Below, piece by piece: positions 26,407-37,901 of a stretch of DNA of 64,000 nucleotides. The notes under the pieces were generated by a model. That model was not told where the DNA came from. It searched no databases and saw nothing but the letters and a program-made list of their open reading frames with translations. How positions within the stretch are numbered: position 1 is the stretch's first letter; each line of letters begins with the position of its first letter. The translations under genes and the position numbers were made by a program. Origin of the DNA: Wohlfahrtiimonas sp. G9077 (GTDB taxonomy: Bacteria > Pseudomonadota > Gammaproteobacteria > Cardiobacteriales > Wohlfahrtiimonadaceae); assembly GCF_002252155.1 (NCBI RefSeq), contig NZ_NEFD01000007.1, positions 61,127 to 125,126 on the forward strand, given 5' to 3'.

Positions 26407-28569
26407 TTATGCTTGGCCTGATAAGCGTTTTAATGCATTCTCTTTATTGTCATCGAGCACAATCTGCCCATCATCAATCACAATGATGCGATCGGCGAGA
26501 TTCACAATGCTCATTTTATGCGTTGCGATCACCAATGTTTTACCCACGCGCCATTGATCAAGTGCAGCAATGAATTGTTTTTCCGTCACCTCATCAAGCG
26601 CGGAAGTGGGCTCATCGAGCAATGCAATGTGAGGATTGCGGATGAACAAACGGGACAACAATAAAGATTGGCGCTGCCCGCCCGATAAACCGCGCCCGCC
26701 TTCAGCAATCACATAATCGAGTCCTGTGGGAATTTTTTGAATGAAAGACAATGCACCGGTCATGCTCAATGCACGCATCAACTCATCATCCGTGGCCAAA
26801 GGCGCCCCTAAAGTTAAATTGTCACGAATGGTGCCATGAAATAGCCCTGAATTTTGCCCCATTAAACCAATATCGCGGCGTACATCGGCAGGATCAATGT
26901 GCCCAAGGCTCACGCCATCGATGGTCACGGTGCCATCTTTCGGTTCTAATAGACCGGACAAAACTTGTAACAATGTGGATTTTCCAGCGCCATTGCGACC
27001 CAACACCGCAATCGTTTCGCCAGGTTTAATCTCTAAATTTTTAATGCTAAGGGATGCATTTTGTTGCTCTGCATGATACGCAAAATGCGCATTTTTAATC
27101 TGATAGTGCCCTTGCAAAGCACTTTTATGCACTTTCTTTTGCCCAACAGGATGATCAACAGGCAATTCCATCAATTGATTCAAGCCACTGAGTGCAACTT
27201 TAGCTTGTTGCCAACGGCTGAGAATTTGTGTAATCCCCGCCATTGGCGCAATCATGCGGCCACCTAAAATGGATGCTGCAATCAAAGAACCTGTGGAGAG
27301 CTCTCCATCCATCACCATGGGCGCCCCAAAGAGCACAATCACTGCAAAGGCAGCCGTTTGCACACTTTGCGTCCAACTGTTGAGCGTGCTGATCAAAGAG
27401 CGAAGACGCAAATTCACATCCGCAGCCACTGCATTGTAGTTATTCCATTGCGCCTGAAAGCGCTGCTCCGCTTGCAGAGTTTTAATGTCTTCATTGCCTT
27501 GAATCGCCTCCACAAGCATGGCGTTACGCAACGCACTTTCACGCATGGCTTGATTGGCATAAGCGCGCAATTTACCTTGTGCTAAAAGTCCAGGCAATAT
27601 CATTAAAATCACAGCGGCAATCGGCACCCACACTAAAGAGCCGGCAATGTACCAAAACACAATGCAGAATAAAAAGAAAAAGGGCATGTCTGCAAATGCC
27701 GTCACGGTTGTAGAGGTCAAAAGCTCACGTACACTGTCCAGTTCACGGATTTGTGAGATGAATGTGCCCGTTGAACGTGGACGATGCGTATTTTTAATGC
27801 GAAGCGCATGACCAAACACGCGATCTGAGATGCGTAAATCTGCGCGCTTACCCAATAAGTCAGTGACTCGAGTGCGTAGTTTTCGCATCACAAAACCAAA
27901 AATGATCGCCACAAATACACCGCTAAAGAGCACATACAATGTTGGATAAGATTCAGCCGGAATCACGCGATCATACACTTGACGCGTGAATAAGATGCCG
28001 GCCAATGCCAAAATATTGACCACTAAAGATGCAATAAAAATATGGCTGTAAGGCTTCCAATCACGCAATACAATCTTTTTAAACCAATTGCGATCATGCG
28101 GCTTGATGTAATCATCAATGCGTGCATCCGACACTGTGTGCGATGGGCGCAGCACCAATGCTAAGGTGACATTTTCTAAAAGCGTTTTCTGGCTGATACG
28201 GCTTTTCGCACCTTGATCCCCACAATAGGTAATGCCGATGTTGCCTGCATCATCTAAAGTGTCAATCACCCCAATTTGCCCTTGCTTAAATTGCACCACT
28301 AACGGCAAGCGCCAAACGGTCAATTCACTCTCTTTAAGCGCAATCACACTTAAAGTTAAACCCGCTTGACGCGCCATGCTGCGCAGTACATCGACGGTGG
28401 ATTCTTGTTGCAACCACTGACTGGTGAGCAAAATGCTCTCTTTTGAACACTCAAGACGATAATGTTTAGCCACCATTAAAATGGCTTCTATCCAAGGTGC
28501 ATAGAGATTTCGACCCGTTTGCTGTGTGGAAGATTCCGTCGTTGTGTTATTGTCTATTGTCTCGTTCAC
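26407..28569 (-). CDS. Type I secretion ABC transporter (LapB-like)
   Basis: A 720-residue half-transporter. An N-terminal C39-like domain (about 20-150) lacks the catalytic cysteine, as in RTX exporters where it only docks the substrate. Then come six membrane helices (about 165-440) and an ATPase with Walker A GRNGAGKST, signature LSGGQ and Walker B IALLDEPTSALDE. This build matches LapB/HlyB exporters of large RTX proteins. The first codon is a GTG with a weak ribosome site. TATAAT with an upstream TTGTCT element in the 90 bases before it suggests its own promoter after the tolC terminator. No RTX gene lies in the window. Confidence 0.9.
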   Translation of the reverse strand: MNETIDNNTTTESSTQQTGRNLYAPWIEAILMVAKHYRLECSKESILLTSQWLQQESTVDVLRSMARQAGLTLSVIALKESELTVWRLPLVVQFKQGQIGVIDTLDDAGNIGITYCGDQGAKSRISQKTLLENVTLALVLRPSHTVSDARIDDYIKPHDRNWFKKIVLRDWKPYSHIFIASLVVNILALAGILFTRQVYDRVIPAESYPTLYVLFSGVFVAIIFGFVMRKLRTRVTDLLGKRADLRISDRVFGHALRIKNTHRPRSTGTFISQIRELDSVRELLTSTTVTAFADMPFFFLFCIVFWYIAGSLVWVPIAAVILMILPGLLAQGKLRAYANQAMRESALRNAMLVEAIQGNEDIKTLQAEQRFQAQWNNYNAVAADVNLRLRSLISTLNSWTQSVQTAAFAVIVLFGAPMVMDGELSTGSLIAASILGGRMIAPMAGITQILSRWQQAKVALSGLNQLMELPVDHPVGQKKVHKSALQGHYQIKNAHFAYHAEQQNASLSIKNLEIKPGETIAVLGRNGAGKSTLLQVLSGLLEPKDGTVTIDGVSLGHIDPADVRRDIGLMGQNSGLFHGTIRDNLTLGAPLATDDELMRALSMTGALSFIQKIPTGLDYVIAEGGRGLSGGQRQSLLLSRLFIRNPHIALLDEPTSALDEVTEKQFIAALDQWRVGKTLVIATHKMSIVNLADRIIVIDDGQIVLDDNKENALKRLSGQA

Positions 28570-28657
28570 AAATATTGTTCCAATACATTGCTTAGTTATT
28601 TCAGGGTATTATATATTTTTTTGCTAAAAGACAATATACAAAACTATACACTTTTCA

Positions 28658-28687
28658 ATAAAAAATCCCCAAACACCGGTTGGGGAT
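28658..28687 (-). terminator. Terminator between the outer-membrane factor and ABC genes
   Basis: ATCCCCAA / TTGGGGAT is followed on the minus strand by a run of T residues, 29 bases after the outer-membrane factor stop. The exporter genes downstream must therefore have their own promoter or depend on read-through. Confidence 0.85.
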
Positions 28688-28715
28688 CATCATGGCAGCC
28701 CATCATTGATTTTAA

Positions 28716-30110
28716 TTATGGTTCAATCTTCAAAAGATTGATTAATTTACCTTGATAAAAGGCACAATCCACTTGAGTTTGAACAATGTCTAATTGATTG
28801 TTCACAACTTCCATTCGTGCCTGATGATACTCCTGCTCAGAATTGAGCAAATCTAACAATGAGCGCGTACCTAACTCTAAGTACTGCTGTTTATATAATT
28901 CTTTGGTGTTTTTTAGATTTTCCACACGACGAGACAATAAATTTGCACGCTGCTTTAAATTCTCTAAACGCACTTGGGCTTCTGTCATTTTTTGACCAAT
29001 TTCCAGCTGAACATTGGCTTTACGTGCTACAGCAGACTCCGCTTGCCCTTGTGCGGCGCGTTTCGATGCAGATAAACTGCCACCTTGATACACAGGCACC
29101 GTCACATTTAAGCCTACGGTGGCATCTGTACGTGAACCATAACGAGGTTTCGCATTTAAAGGATGGGATGCATTGCCACGTAGTGCAATGGTGGGCAATT
29201 CATTAGCACGCGCGCGCTCTAAATCTGCCAACGCTTGCTCAGCCTCTAATTCAGCAACTGCATATGCGGGGACTTTTTTCCAGTCAGGCTCGGTTGAGCA
29301 AGCAAAAGAGAGCGCCGCGGGCAATTGACCAACTTGTGCACCTGTAATGTCACGCTGTCCTGTGATGATCCCTAACGTGCGCAAAATGCTTTGATATTGT
29401 GAAATCGTATCGAGCTCTTCTGACTGCACATCATCTAAACGCGAACGCGCCTGATACACATCAGACAAGTTACTTGCGCCCTTTTCATAACGCTGTTCTA
29501 CCAAGCCACCTAAATCTTTCACACGCGCCACTTGCTCTTTTGCAAGATTGATCATTTTTTGATAACGCTCTGTTGAGATCACCGCTAAGGACGCGGCATG
29601 CACCAGCTCCTCATTGGTCATGTTTGTATAGGCTTTTGCGCCTAAATAACCATATTCTGCACTTTTAACGGCACTCGCGGTTTTGCCAAAGTCATACAAC
29701 ACTTGATTCACTTCAAGATTTAAATTTTGGATGTAATCTTTGCCGTATCGATCATTACGGGAGCGATTATTGTTATATTGTGTGCCCAATCCACCGCTGA
29801 TCTGAGGATAATATCCTGCTTTGGCAATGTTGATGCGCTCTTGCTCACTGCTTTCATTGCCCTTTGCTTGAGCAACACGTGGATGGTATTTGAGAATCTC
29901 TTCTGCTGCTCTCTGTAAAGAGAGCGTACCATGAATCTGTTTCGAAGGTTGTTCACTTGCTTGCGCTTTTAACACATAATTTGGATCATCTTCCACAGGA
30001 TCCCATGTGTGTGTCTGATGTCCATCATTCACTGCACAAGATGCAATGGCTAAGCCACATAACAGTGTCACCATATTTCTTTGATACTTGAAACCTTTTT
30101 TTATGTGCAT
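28716..30110 (-). CDS. TolC-family outer-membrane factor (LapE-like)
   Basis: About 464 residues with two outer-membrane-efflux repeats rich in long helices (QARSRLDDVQSEELD and QGQAESAVARKANVQ style). It forms the outer-membrane duct of the type I system. The N-terminus ends with a lipobox-like IASC near residue 26, suggesting lipid anchoring. I place the start at ATG 30110; a TTG two codons earlier is possible. An upstream perfect palindrome CGATCATGATCG (30197-30208) may be an operator. It is separated from the exporter genes by a terminator. Confidence 0.88.
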   Translation of the reverse strand: MHIKKGFKYQRNMVTLLCGLAIASCAVNDGHQTHTWDPVEDDPNYVLKAQASEQPSKQIHGTLSLQRAAEEILKYHPRVAQAKGNESSEQERINIAKAGYYPQISGGLGTQYNNNRSRNDRYGKDYIQNLNLEVNQVLYDFGKTASAVKSAEYGYLGAKAYTNMTNEELVHAASLAVISTERYQKMINLAKEQVARVKDLGGLVEQRYEKGASNLSDVYQARSRLDDVQSEELDTISQYQSILRTLGIITGQRDITGAQVGQLPAALSFACSTEPDWKKVPAYAVAELEAEQALADLERARANELPTIALRGNASHPLNAKPRYGSRTDATVGLNVTVPVYQGGSLSASKRAAQGQAESAVARKANVQLEIGQKMTEAQVRLENLKQRANLLSRRVENLKNTKELYKQQYLELGTRSLLDLLNSEQEYHQARMEVVNNQLDIVQTQVDCAFYQGKLINLLKIEP

Positions 30111-30261
30111 TCGCAACTCACTCAGTACAAATTTAATTTAGAAAATCTAAAAAACTCATTGATGTTTATTTAAACTCAATGAAATATTATTAATATCGAT
30201 CATGATCGCGCTTATGATAACGTCTAAAGACAGACATTGTCACGGGGAAAGTATTCACTAT

Positions 30262-30293
30262 AAAAAAGCCCACCAAGGATTGGTGGGCTTTTT
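30262..30293. terminator. Terminator, first of a tandem pair
   Basis: AAGCCCACCAA-gga-TTGGTGGGCTT has A and T tracts on both sides, so it can work in either direction. Confidence 0.88.
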
Positions 30294-30304
30294 CGACAGG
30301 CAAC

Positions 30305-30334
30305 AAAAAACCTGACATAAAGTCAGGTTTTTTT
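30305..30334. terminator. Terminator of tRNA-Leu, second of the pair
   Basis: CCTGAC-ataaa-GTCAGG is flanked by A6 and T7 and lies 8 bases past the 3' end of the minus-strand tRNA gene. Confidence 0.9.
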
Positions 30335-30342
30335 GATATATA

Positions 30343-30431
30343 TGGTGCCTAGGGCCGGAATCGAACCGGCACGACCGTTAAGGGTCGGCAGATTTTAAGT
30401 CTGCTGCGTCTACCAATTTCGCCACCCAGGC
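30343..30431 (-). tRNA. tRNA-Leu (UAA anticodon)
   Basis: 89 bases including an encoded CCA. The acceptor stem GCCTGGG / CCTAGGC (one G-T pair), the D-arm GGCGAAATTGGTAGACGC, the anticodon stem GCAGA/TCTGC with loop CTTAAAA, the long class II variable arm and the T-arm GGTTCGATTCC can all be drawn. Confidence 0.95.
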
Positions 30432-30452
30432 ATGGATTGCGTTGAGGTGCGT

Positions 30453-30481
30453 ATAATATCCATTTATAATAAGCTTGGCAA
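30453..30481 (-). promoter_or_regulatory. Promoter of tRNA-Leu
   Basis: TTGCCA (30481-30476), 17 bases, TATTAT (30458-30453) on the minus strand, ending about 22 bases before the mature 5' end. Confidence 0.55.
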
Positions 30482-30520
30482 GCATATGTATAAAAATAGA
30501 TCATTTTTTAGGAGTACCCA

Positions 30521-31249
30521 ATGAATTCCATCTTAAATTTCCGAGACTTCTCACCCCTTAAGACCAGAGAAAATGCGGCCATTCGCGCAAATAAACTTTT
30601 TCGAAGCGCCGCACCTGAATATGGCACAAAAGATGACTTTTCACGCTTGCATGCACTCAATTTAGACACAATTATTGATTTTCGGGAAGAAGATGAAAAG
30701 CGCCCTGAATTGACACAAACCTTTAATGCACAATTTCCTCGTCAAGCGGCTGCCATTAATGTTGCAAATTTATTTGATCACAACACTTTTGACTTAAACC
30801 ATTTAACAGAAGAGAACATTGATTTTTATTACCAATCCATCTATGAGAAATTGCCCACGCATTTTCATCATCAATACCGCACGCTCATTGATTGTGCCAA
30901 TCGCGGCGAAACCATGCTGTTTCATTGCAGCGCGGGTAAAGATCGCACCGGTTTTGGAGCTTATTTATTACTGAGCGCACTCGATGTACACATCGATGAC
31001 ATTATGGAGGATTATTTACGTTCAAATGATTCAGCCGTTGCGCTTTATGAGGCGCGTAAACATGAACATGAAAAGATGGCGTGCGTAGAGATCCCTAAAG
31101 CGACGATTGAGCGCTTATTTGGCGTGAAAGCAGCGTATTTAGACACTGCCCTTCACACCATACAAGCCACCCATAAAACGAGCGATCGATATCTTAAAGA
31201 AGCGCTCTTCGCCGACATCGATGCCATCCGCGCGCACTATTTGCTGTAA
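30521..31249 (+). CDS. Tyrosine-protein phosphatase (Tyr_phosphatase3 family)
   Basis: A 242-residue cytosolic phosphatase. The active-site loop HCSAGKDRTG gives nucleophile Cys136 and Arg142, and the N-terminal NFRDF...LFRSAAP stretch is typical of the MptpB/LipA-like family, which act on phosphotyrosine and in some cases on phosphoinositides. TTAGGAGTACCC precedes the ATG. It is a single gene; its 3' end overlaps the small membrane-protein gene on the opposite strand. Confidence 0.88.
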   Translation: MNSILNFRDFSPLKTRENAAIRANKLFRSAAPEYGTKDDFSRLHALNLDTIIDFREEDEKRPELTQTFNAQFPRQAAAINVANLFDHNTFDLNHLTEENIDFYYQSIYEKLPTHFHHQYRTLIDCANRGETMLFHCSAGKDRTGFGAYLLLSALDVHIDDIMEDYLRSNDSAVALYEARKHEHEKMACVEIPKATIERLFGVKAAYLDTALHTIQATHKTSDRYLKEALFADIDAIRAHYLL

Positions 31250-31344
31250 ACCACAAATAGCAAAATCAGCGTCATAGGAATGATGAGCATCATAGCGATT
31301 CCTATGCGCTCTAAAGCGGATGATTTTAATAAACTGCGACTCAC
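31237..31344 (-). CDS. 35-residue membrane protein coupled to cytochrome b561
   Basis: An unlisted small frame that begins with GTG in a GTGA overlap with the stop of the cytochrome gene, the classical arrangement for translational coupling. AAGGA sits 8 bases upstream inside that gene. The product starts MSRSLLKSSALERIG, continues as a single helix IAMMLIIPMTLILLFVV and ends YSK. Small helices of this sort often stabilise cytochrome complexes (CydX and similar), but I recognise no family. It overlaps the phosphatase 3' end by 13 bases in the opposite direction. Confidence 0.55.
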   Translation of the reverse strand: MSRSLLKSSALERIGIAMMLIIPMTLILLFVVYSK

Positions 31345-32063
31345 AACAATAATCCTTTTAACCAAATCAATGTATTTTCAATCCATGTGATCAAACCAAT
31401 GTTTTTCACATAGCCATATAAGAAATAAGGCACCAAAATGCCCACTAAACCAAAGATGAGCAATGCCAACCACGGACGATTGCCCTCAATGGAGGTTGCA
31501 AATGGCGTGTGGCACTCATTCTCTGTACGGGTACCGACAACCATTGTTTTCACCAAATTTTGCCCTTTGACTAAGAAATAGAGCACAATCGCTGCCACAT
31601 GTAATCCCACCATCGTATAAATCACATAAAGATTGTATTGATGAATGGTTTTTAAAACTGCGCGCGTATCGCTGCTCACCCATTTATATAAGGGTGAATC
31701 TTGGTGTAAATAGGTGTTATCTGTTAAAAATAACCCTGTGATTGTTTGCGTAAAAAGCACAAGCAACATAAAAAGCACCATATAAGCCCCGAGCGGATTG
31801 TGCCCTTCTGTTTTTGTGATGCCATAGCGTAAATATTGATACGCAGACACCGGCCCTTTCACAAAGTCCCAAAATTTTGCCGTCGTGCTGCCCAATACTC
31901 CCCAAAGCACACGAAAAAGCAATAACACCAATACAAATGTCCCTGCGTATTGATGCGCTGTCACATTGTCCACGTTAATGGTATAGATACAAACAACGAT
32001 CATCACCACCAAAGACCAGTGAAACAGTCGAATGGGCAGATCCCAAACCTTGATTTTCTTCAT
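31341..32063 (-). CDS. Cytochrome b561-type membrane protein
   Basis: About 240 residues with four main membrane helices in the Ni/Fe-hydrogenase b-type or cytochrome b561 fold. The KVWDLPIRLFHWSL start with heme-ligand His15, a second histidine in TVGLHVAAIVLY and another near NVTAHQYAG fit a diheme b-type electron carrier that links quinones to a partner redox protein. The frame is open to 32207, but AAGGGAG precedes ATG 32063, where homology begins. The partner is not evident; it is followed by the coupled 35-residue protein. Confidence 0.85.
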   Translation of the reverse strand: MKKIKVWDLPIRLFHWSLVVMIVVCIYTINVDNVTAHQYAGTFVLVLLLFRVLWGVLGSTTAKFWDFVKGPVSAYQYLRYGITKTEGHNPLGAYMVLFMLLVLFTQTITGLFLTDNTYLHQDSPLYKWVSSDTRAVLKTIHQYNLYVIYTMVGLHVAAIVLYFLVKGQNLVKTMVVGTRTENECHTPFATSIEGNRPWLALLIFGLVGILVPYFLYGYVKNIGLITWIENTLIWLKGLLL

Positions 32064-32209
32064 AACCACTCCCTTAAATGTCAAGCATCCCTCTATTGTA
32101 TAAAAAGCATTTTCGGATGGCGAGTTTATTCGGTTTTCAAACTGGCAATTACTTGCTATATTTTTCCTTTCGAGCGACGGCTTGTCGCCTTTATTTTGCA
32201 GGAGCACTC

Positions 32210-33424
32210 ATGAGGAAACTACTTAATTTTATCAATCGGTACAGCTTGATCCAACAAATCTTTATTGGCCTTGTTTTAGGGATCATTATAGGCTTCACCT
32301 CCTCAACCACCGCTCACGCATTACAAATTTTAGGGGATATCTTTGTCAATGGTTTAAAAGCCATCGCCCCTGTGTTGGTTTTCTTCTTAATTATGTCGGC
32401 CATCTCTAAGTATAAAACCTCCACTGAAAATCAATCTGCGATTCGCCCAATCTTGGTGCTTTACCTACTTGGCACCTTTGCCGCATCTGTTGTGGCTGTG
32501 ATTGTGAGCTTTATCTTCCCGCTCACCATCTCATCATTGCCTGAAGCGGCAGTGCAATCTTCACCCAGCAATATTTTGGATGTCTTACATTCTTTGGTGA
32601 TGAAGATGGTGGATAACCCCGTCGATGCGCTGGTTTCTGCCAACTACATCGGCATTTTATTTTGGGGCTTGGTGTTTGGCTTTGCGCTTCGTCATACTTC
32701 GGATACCACCAAAAAAGTGGTGGAAGATGGCGCTGAAGTGGTGACAAAAGCCGTGCGTTTTGTGATCAGCTTTGCACCTCTTGGCATTCTTGGCTTGGTG
32801 GCTTCAACAATTGCCACAACAGGCGTCGATTCGCTGTTAGATTACGTGCAATTGGTGCTTGTATTATTGCTTGCCATGGCGATCGTCACATTTGTGGTCA
32901 ATCCCATTTTGGTTTATTGGAAAATCCGCTCAAACCCTTATCCTCTCGTTTTTCAATGCTTGCGTGAAAGTGGTTTGACCGCATTTTTCACACGAAGCTC
33001 AGCGGCAAACTTACCCATTAACTTTGCATTGTGTAAAAAATTGGGCGTCAAAGAAGAAACATACTCCATTTCCATTCCTTTAGGTGCCACCATCAACATG
33101 GCGGGTGCGGCTGTCACCATCACCATTTTCACATTGGCTGCAGTTCATACGAAAGGGATTCAAGTGGACTTACTGTCTGCCATCTTATTGAGCTTTGTGG
33201 CCGCTGTGGGCGCATGTGGCGCTTCTGGCGTGGCGGGCGGCTCATTGTTATTGATTCCCTTAGCTTGCAGCCTCTTTGGCATTGATAACACCGTTGCGAT
33301 GCAATTGGTTGCCATTGGCTTCATTGTGGGCGTGATTCAAGACTCAGTGGAGACTGCCATCAACTCATCGACCGATGTGCTCTTTACAGTGGCAGCAGAT
33401 CGTTCTATGAATGGCAAAGATTAA
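32210..33424 (+). CDS. sstT: Serine/threonine:sodium symporter SstT
   Basis: About 404 residues of the dicarboxylate/amino acid:cation symporter (DAACS) family. It shows the serine-rich re-entrant loop ([14 protein letters not shown]) and the NMAGAAVT motif of SstT, which imports serine and threonine with sodium. AGGAG precedes the ATG at 32210; the frame upstream, overlapping the divergent cytochrome leader, has no homology. A small hairpin, GCGAC-ggctt-GTCGC, lies in the leader just before the ribosome site. Confidence 0.92.
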   Translation: MRKLLNFINRYSLIQQIFIGLVLGIIIGFTSSTTAHALQILGDIFVNGLKAIAPVLVFFLIMSAISKYKTSTENQSAIRPILVLYLLGTFAASVVAVIVSFIFPLTISSLPEAAVQSSPSNILDVLHSLVMKMVDNPVDALVSANYIGILFWGLVFGFALRHTSDTTKKVVEDGAEVVTKAVRFVISFAPLGILGLVASTIATTGVDSLLDYVQLVLVLLLAMAIVTFVVNPILVYWKIRSNPYPLVFQCLRESGLTAFFTRSSAANLPINFALCKKLGVKEETYSISIPLGATINMAGAAVTITIFTLAAVHTKGIQVDLLSAILLSFVAAVGACGASGVAGGSLLLIPLACSLFGIDNTVAMQLVAIGFIVGVIQDSVETAINSSTDVLFTVAADRSMNGKD

Positions 33425-33444
33425 ATCTTCTCAACTTCAGACAT

Positions 33445-33473
33445 AAAAAAACCTGCCAATGGCAGGTTTTTTT
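33445..33473. terminator. Terminator between sstT and atpC
   Basis: ACCTGC-caatg-GCAGGT with A6 and T7 flanks; ends both sstT and the atp operon. Confidence 0.92.
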
Positions 33474-33492
33474 GATTTGATGATTCACATCA

Positions 33493-33915
33493 TTAAACTT
33501 TACCGATACGACGATAACGTTCAATGGCATCGATTTTTGCACTGATCTCACGTAATTCTGTTTGAGCCTTCGCAAAGTTAAAGTCGCTCTCATGTTTATT
33601 CAACATAGATTGAACGCGCTCTTTCGCTGCTTTAGCTTCCGCTTCATCAAGATCATCCGCTCTTTCAGCAGACTCAGCTAGCACGATAATTTGATTCGGT
33701 TGAATTTCTAAAATACCGCCAGAAATCCAGAACACATCTTCATTACCTTCAGCTGTCTTTAATCGAACTTGACCAGGAACCAATTGCGTTAACAATGGCA
33801 AGTGACCAGGAAATACCCCTAACTCACCTGAAATACTTGTTCCTGCAAAAAAAGTGACATCTCCAGAAAACAATTTTTTTTCTGCGCTTACGATGGCAAC
33901 ATGCATTGTATTCAT
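33493..33915 (-). CDS. atpC: ATP synthase F1 epsilon subunit
   Basis: 140 residues: an N-terminal beta-barrel and two C-terminal helices that can inhibit rotation of the enzyme. GGGAG lies five bases before the ATG. It is the last gene of the atpIBEFHAGDC operon, 20 bases after atpD, and is followed by a strong terminator. Confidence 0.97.
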   Translation of the reverse strand: MNTMHVAIVSAEKKLFSGDVTFFAGTSISGELGVFPGHLPLLTQLVPGQVRLKTAEGNEDVFWISGGILEIQPNQIIVLAESAERADDLDEAEAKAAKERVQSMLNKHESDFNFAKAQTELREISAKIDAIERYRRIGKV

Positions 33916-33937
33916 TGAGACTCCCTATTCAATTAGA

Positions 33938-35320
<1,383 letters not shown>

Positions 35321-35356
35321 CTAAAAATTACTATTCTCATTCAATCTGCCCAGATT

Positions 35357-36268
35357 TTAAAGGGCTGCTGCACCGCCAACAATTTCAGAAATTTCCTGAG
35401 TAATTGCAGCCTGACGCGCTTTGTTATACACGAGCTGTAAATTATCAACAATGGCTTCAGCATTATCTGTCGCAGCTTGCATCGCCACCATACGGGCAGC
35501 CATTTCACATGCGATGTTTGCAATAACACTGTGGTACATTGTCGATTCAAGATAACGATTTAACACCAATTCAACGAGTTTTTTAGGATCCATATCGTAG
35601 ATATAATCCCACTTCATTGTTTGCGTTAAATCAATTGTCTCAATCTCATCTTTTTCGTCAAACTCAGCTTTCAGCGATTTGAATGTAGATAAGTCTAACG
35701 GCAACAACTTCATACCATATGGTTTTTGAACCATAGTATTCACAAAAGCATTCGAGTAGATGTGTAATTCATCAATATCACCGTCACGATAGGCGGTTAA
35801 CATCACATTCATTACACCTAACAAGTCAACCATAGAAGGCTGGTCACCTAAATGACTTGCTGTTGCCAAAATTTTCCCACCATAACGGTTAAAGAAGGTA
35901 TTTGCTTTATTACCGATGGTCGCAAACTCGACATCAATGCCTTGTTCTGACCATTTCGCCATGTCCGCAGAGAGGAGCTTGAATAAGTTATTATTCAAGC
36001 CACCACATAAACCGCGGTCACTACTTACGACAATGATACCAATCTTCTTCACTTCACGTTTAGTGAGGTAGACATGATCAAATTCAACTTCAGCCTGAGA
36101 AAGATGAGAAACCAATTTCACGATCTGCTCTGTATATGGTTTAGTAGCAAGCATTCTAGTTTGCGTTTTACGCATCTTGCTCGCTGCAACCATCTGCATT
36201 GCACCTGTGATTTTCTGAGTGTTTTTAACACTCTTAATCTTTGTACGTATCTCTTTACCAACGGCCAT
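35357..36268 (-). CDS. atpG: ATP synthase F1 gamma subunit
   Basis: A 303-residue central stalk protein with the conserved N-terminal helix (IKSVKNTQKITGAMQMVAASKM read in two parts) and the C-terminal RQAAITQEISEIVGGA. It is somewhat longer than the E. coli protein (287), with the extra length in the middle near residues 190-220. Confidence 0.97.
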   Translation of the reverse strand: MAVGKEIRTKIKSVKNTQKITGAMQMVAASKMRKTQTRMLATKPYTEQIVKLVSHLSQAEVEFDHVYLTKREVKKIGIIVVSSDRGLCGGLNNNLFKLLSADMAKWSEQGIDVEFATIGNKANTFFNRYGGKILATASHLGDQPSMVDLLGVMNVMLTAYRDGDIDELHIYSNAFVNTMVQKPYGMKLLPLDLSTFKSLKAEFDEKDEIETIDLTQTMKWDYIYDMDPKKLVELVLNRYLESTMYHSVIANIACEMAARMVAMQAATDNAEAIVDNLQLVYNKARQAAITQEISEIVGGAAAL

Positions 36269-36304
36269 GAAAGATCCTAATATTTAAATAAAGAAAGAGA
36301 AAAA

Positions 36305-37852
36305 TTATTTCACCCAAGCTTCTGTCATTTTGTATGACTTAACGGCTTGTGCAAATTCGCTTTCAATTTCGTCATTGTAACTACCAGTCTCATTGATTTT
36401 TTTCATGAGATCAGCTTTTTCAATGTTCATTGTAGTGATTAAACCTTCAGTGAACGGACGAATTTGCTTCACTTCGATATCGTCTAAATAACCTTTTTCT
36501 ACTGTAAATAACACGATGGCCATTTCAGAAACAGTATAAGGACGATATTGAGCTTGCTTCATCAATTCCATTACACGCTCACCACGCTCTAATTGCTTAC
36601 GGGTTGCTTCATCTAAGTCAGATGCAAACTGTGAGAACGCTTCCAATTCACGGTATTGAGCCAATGCCAAACGCACACCACCACCCAATTTCTTGATGAT
36701 TTTAGTTTGTGCAGCACCACCAACACGCGATACAGAGATACCGGCGTTGATCGCAGGACGAACACCCGCATTGAATAAATCTGATTCTAAGAAGATCTGA
36801 CCATCTGTGATGGAGATTACGTTTGTTGGAACGAATGCAGAAACGTCGCCGGCTTGTGTTTCAATGATTGGCAATGCAGTTAAAGAACCTGTTTTACCTT
36901 TCACTTCACCGTTTGTGAATGCTTCAACATAGTCAGCATTAACACGCGCAGCACGTTCTAATAAACGTGAGTGTAAATAGAATACGTCGCCAGGGAACGC
37001 TTCACGGCCTGGAGGACGACGGAGTAACAATGAGATTTGACGATATGCAACAGCTTGCTTAGATAAGTCATCATAAATGATCAACGCATCTTCACCGCGG
37101 TCACGGAAGTATTCGCCCATTGTACAACCAGCATATGCTGATAAATATTGCATTGCAGCAGGATCAGCCGCGCTTGACGCCACAACGATTGTGTGTGCCA
37201 TCGCATCGTGCTCTTCTAATTTACGAACGATGTTCGCAATTGTAGAGTTTTTCTGACCAATCGCTACGTAAATACATTTTACGCCAGTATTTTTTTGGTT
37301 AATGATGGTGTCGATTGCAATCGCTGTTTTACCCGTTTGACGGTCACCGATGATCAACTCACGTTGGCCACGGCCGATTGGAATCATAGAGTCAACGGCG
37401 ATGTAACCTGTTTGTAAAGGTTCATCAACGGATTGACGCTCAATAACACCTGGTGCCACTTTTTCGATTGGCGCAGTTAAAGTGGTGTTGATTGGACCTT
37501 TACCATCGATTGGCTGACCCAATGCGTTCACAACGCGGCCTAATAATTCAGGACCGATTGGAACTTCCATCACTTTACCTGTACATTTTACAACGTCACC
37601 TTCGGATACTTTACCGTAGTCGCCTAAAAGTACAACACCTACTGAATCGCGCTCTAAGTTCAATGCTAAACCACGAACTCCGTGCGGTAATTCAACCATT
37701 TCACCTTGCATTACTGCATCTAAGCCATAAACGCTAGCAATACCATCAGTCAAACTAATGACTGTTCCTTCAGTACTTGCTTCTGGCTTAACATCAAATT
37801 CTTCAATCTTAGATTTGATAAGATCACTAATTTCTGATGGATTCAATTGCAT
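36305..37852 (-). CDS. atpA: ATP synthase F1 alpha subunit
   Basis: A 515-residue non-catalytic nucleotide-binding subunit with P-loop GDRQTGKT and the [14 protein letters not shown] segment containing the arginine finger. Normal length and order. Confidence 0.98.
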   Translation of the reverse strand: MQLNPSEISDLIKSKIEEFDVKPEASTEGTVISLTDGIASVYGLDAVMQGEMVELPHGVRGLALNLERDSVGVVLLGDYGKVSEGDVVKCTGKVMEVPIGPELLGRVVNALGQPIDGKGPINTTLTAPIEKVAPGVIERQSVDEPLQTGYIAVDSMIPIGRGQRELIIGDRQTGKTAIAIDTIINQKNTGVKCIYVAIGQKNSTIANIVRKLEEHDAMAHTIVVASSAADPAAMQYLSAYAGCTMGEYFRDRGEDALIIYDDLSKQAVAYRQISLLLRRPPGREAFPGDVFYLHSRLLERAARVNADYVEAFTNGEVKGKTGSLTALPIIETQAGDVSAFVPTNVISITDGQIFLESDLFNAGVRPAINAGISVSRVGGAAQTKIIKKLGGGVRLALAQYRELEAFSQFASDLDEATRKQLERGERVMELMKQAQYRPYTVSEMAIVLFTVEKGYLDDIEVKQIRPFTEGLITTMNIEKADLMKKINETGSYNDEIESEFAQAVKSYKMTEAWVK

Positions 37853-37901
37853 AATTCAAATCATCCTTTAAAACATAATAAATTCTTTTATCGTTAATTC
37901 A

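Noticed and set aside
30262..30334. Small RNA gene between the tandem terminators
   Set aside because: Only about 11 bases separate the two hairpins, so they are simply tandem terminators downstream of the tRNA gene.
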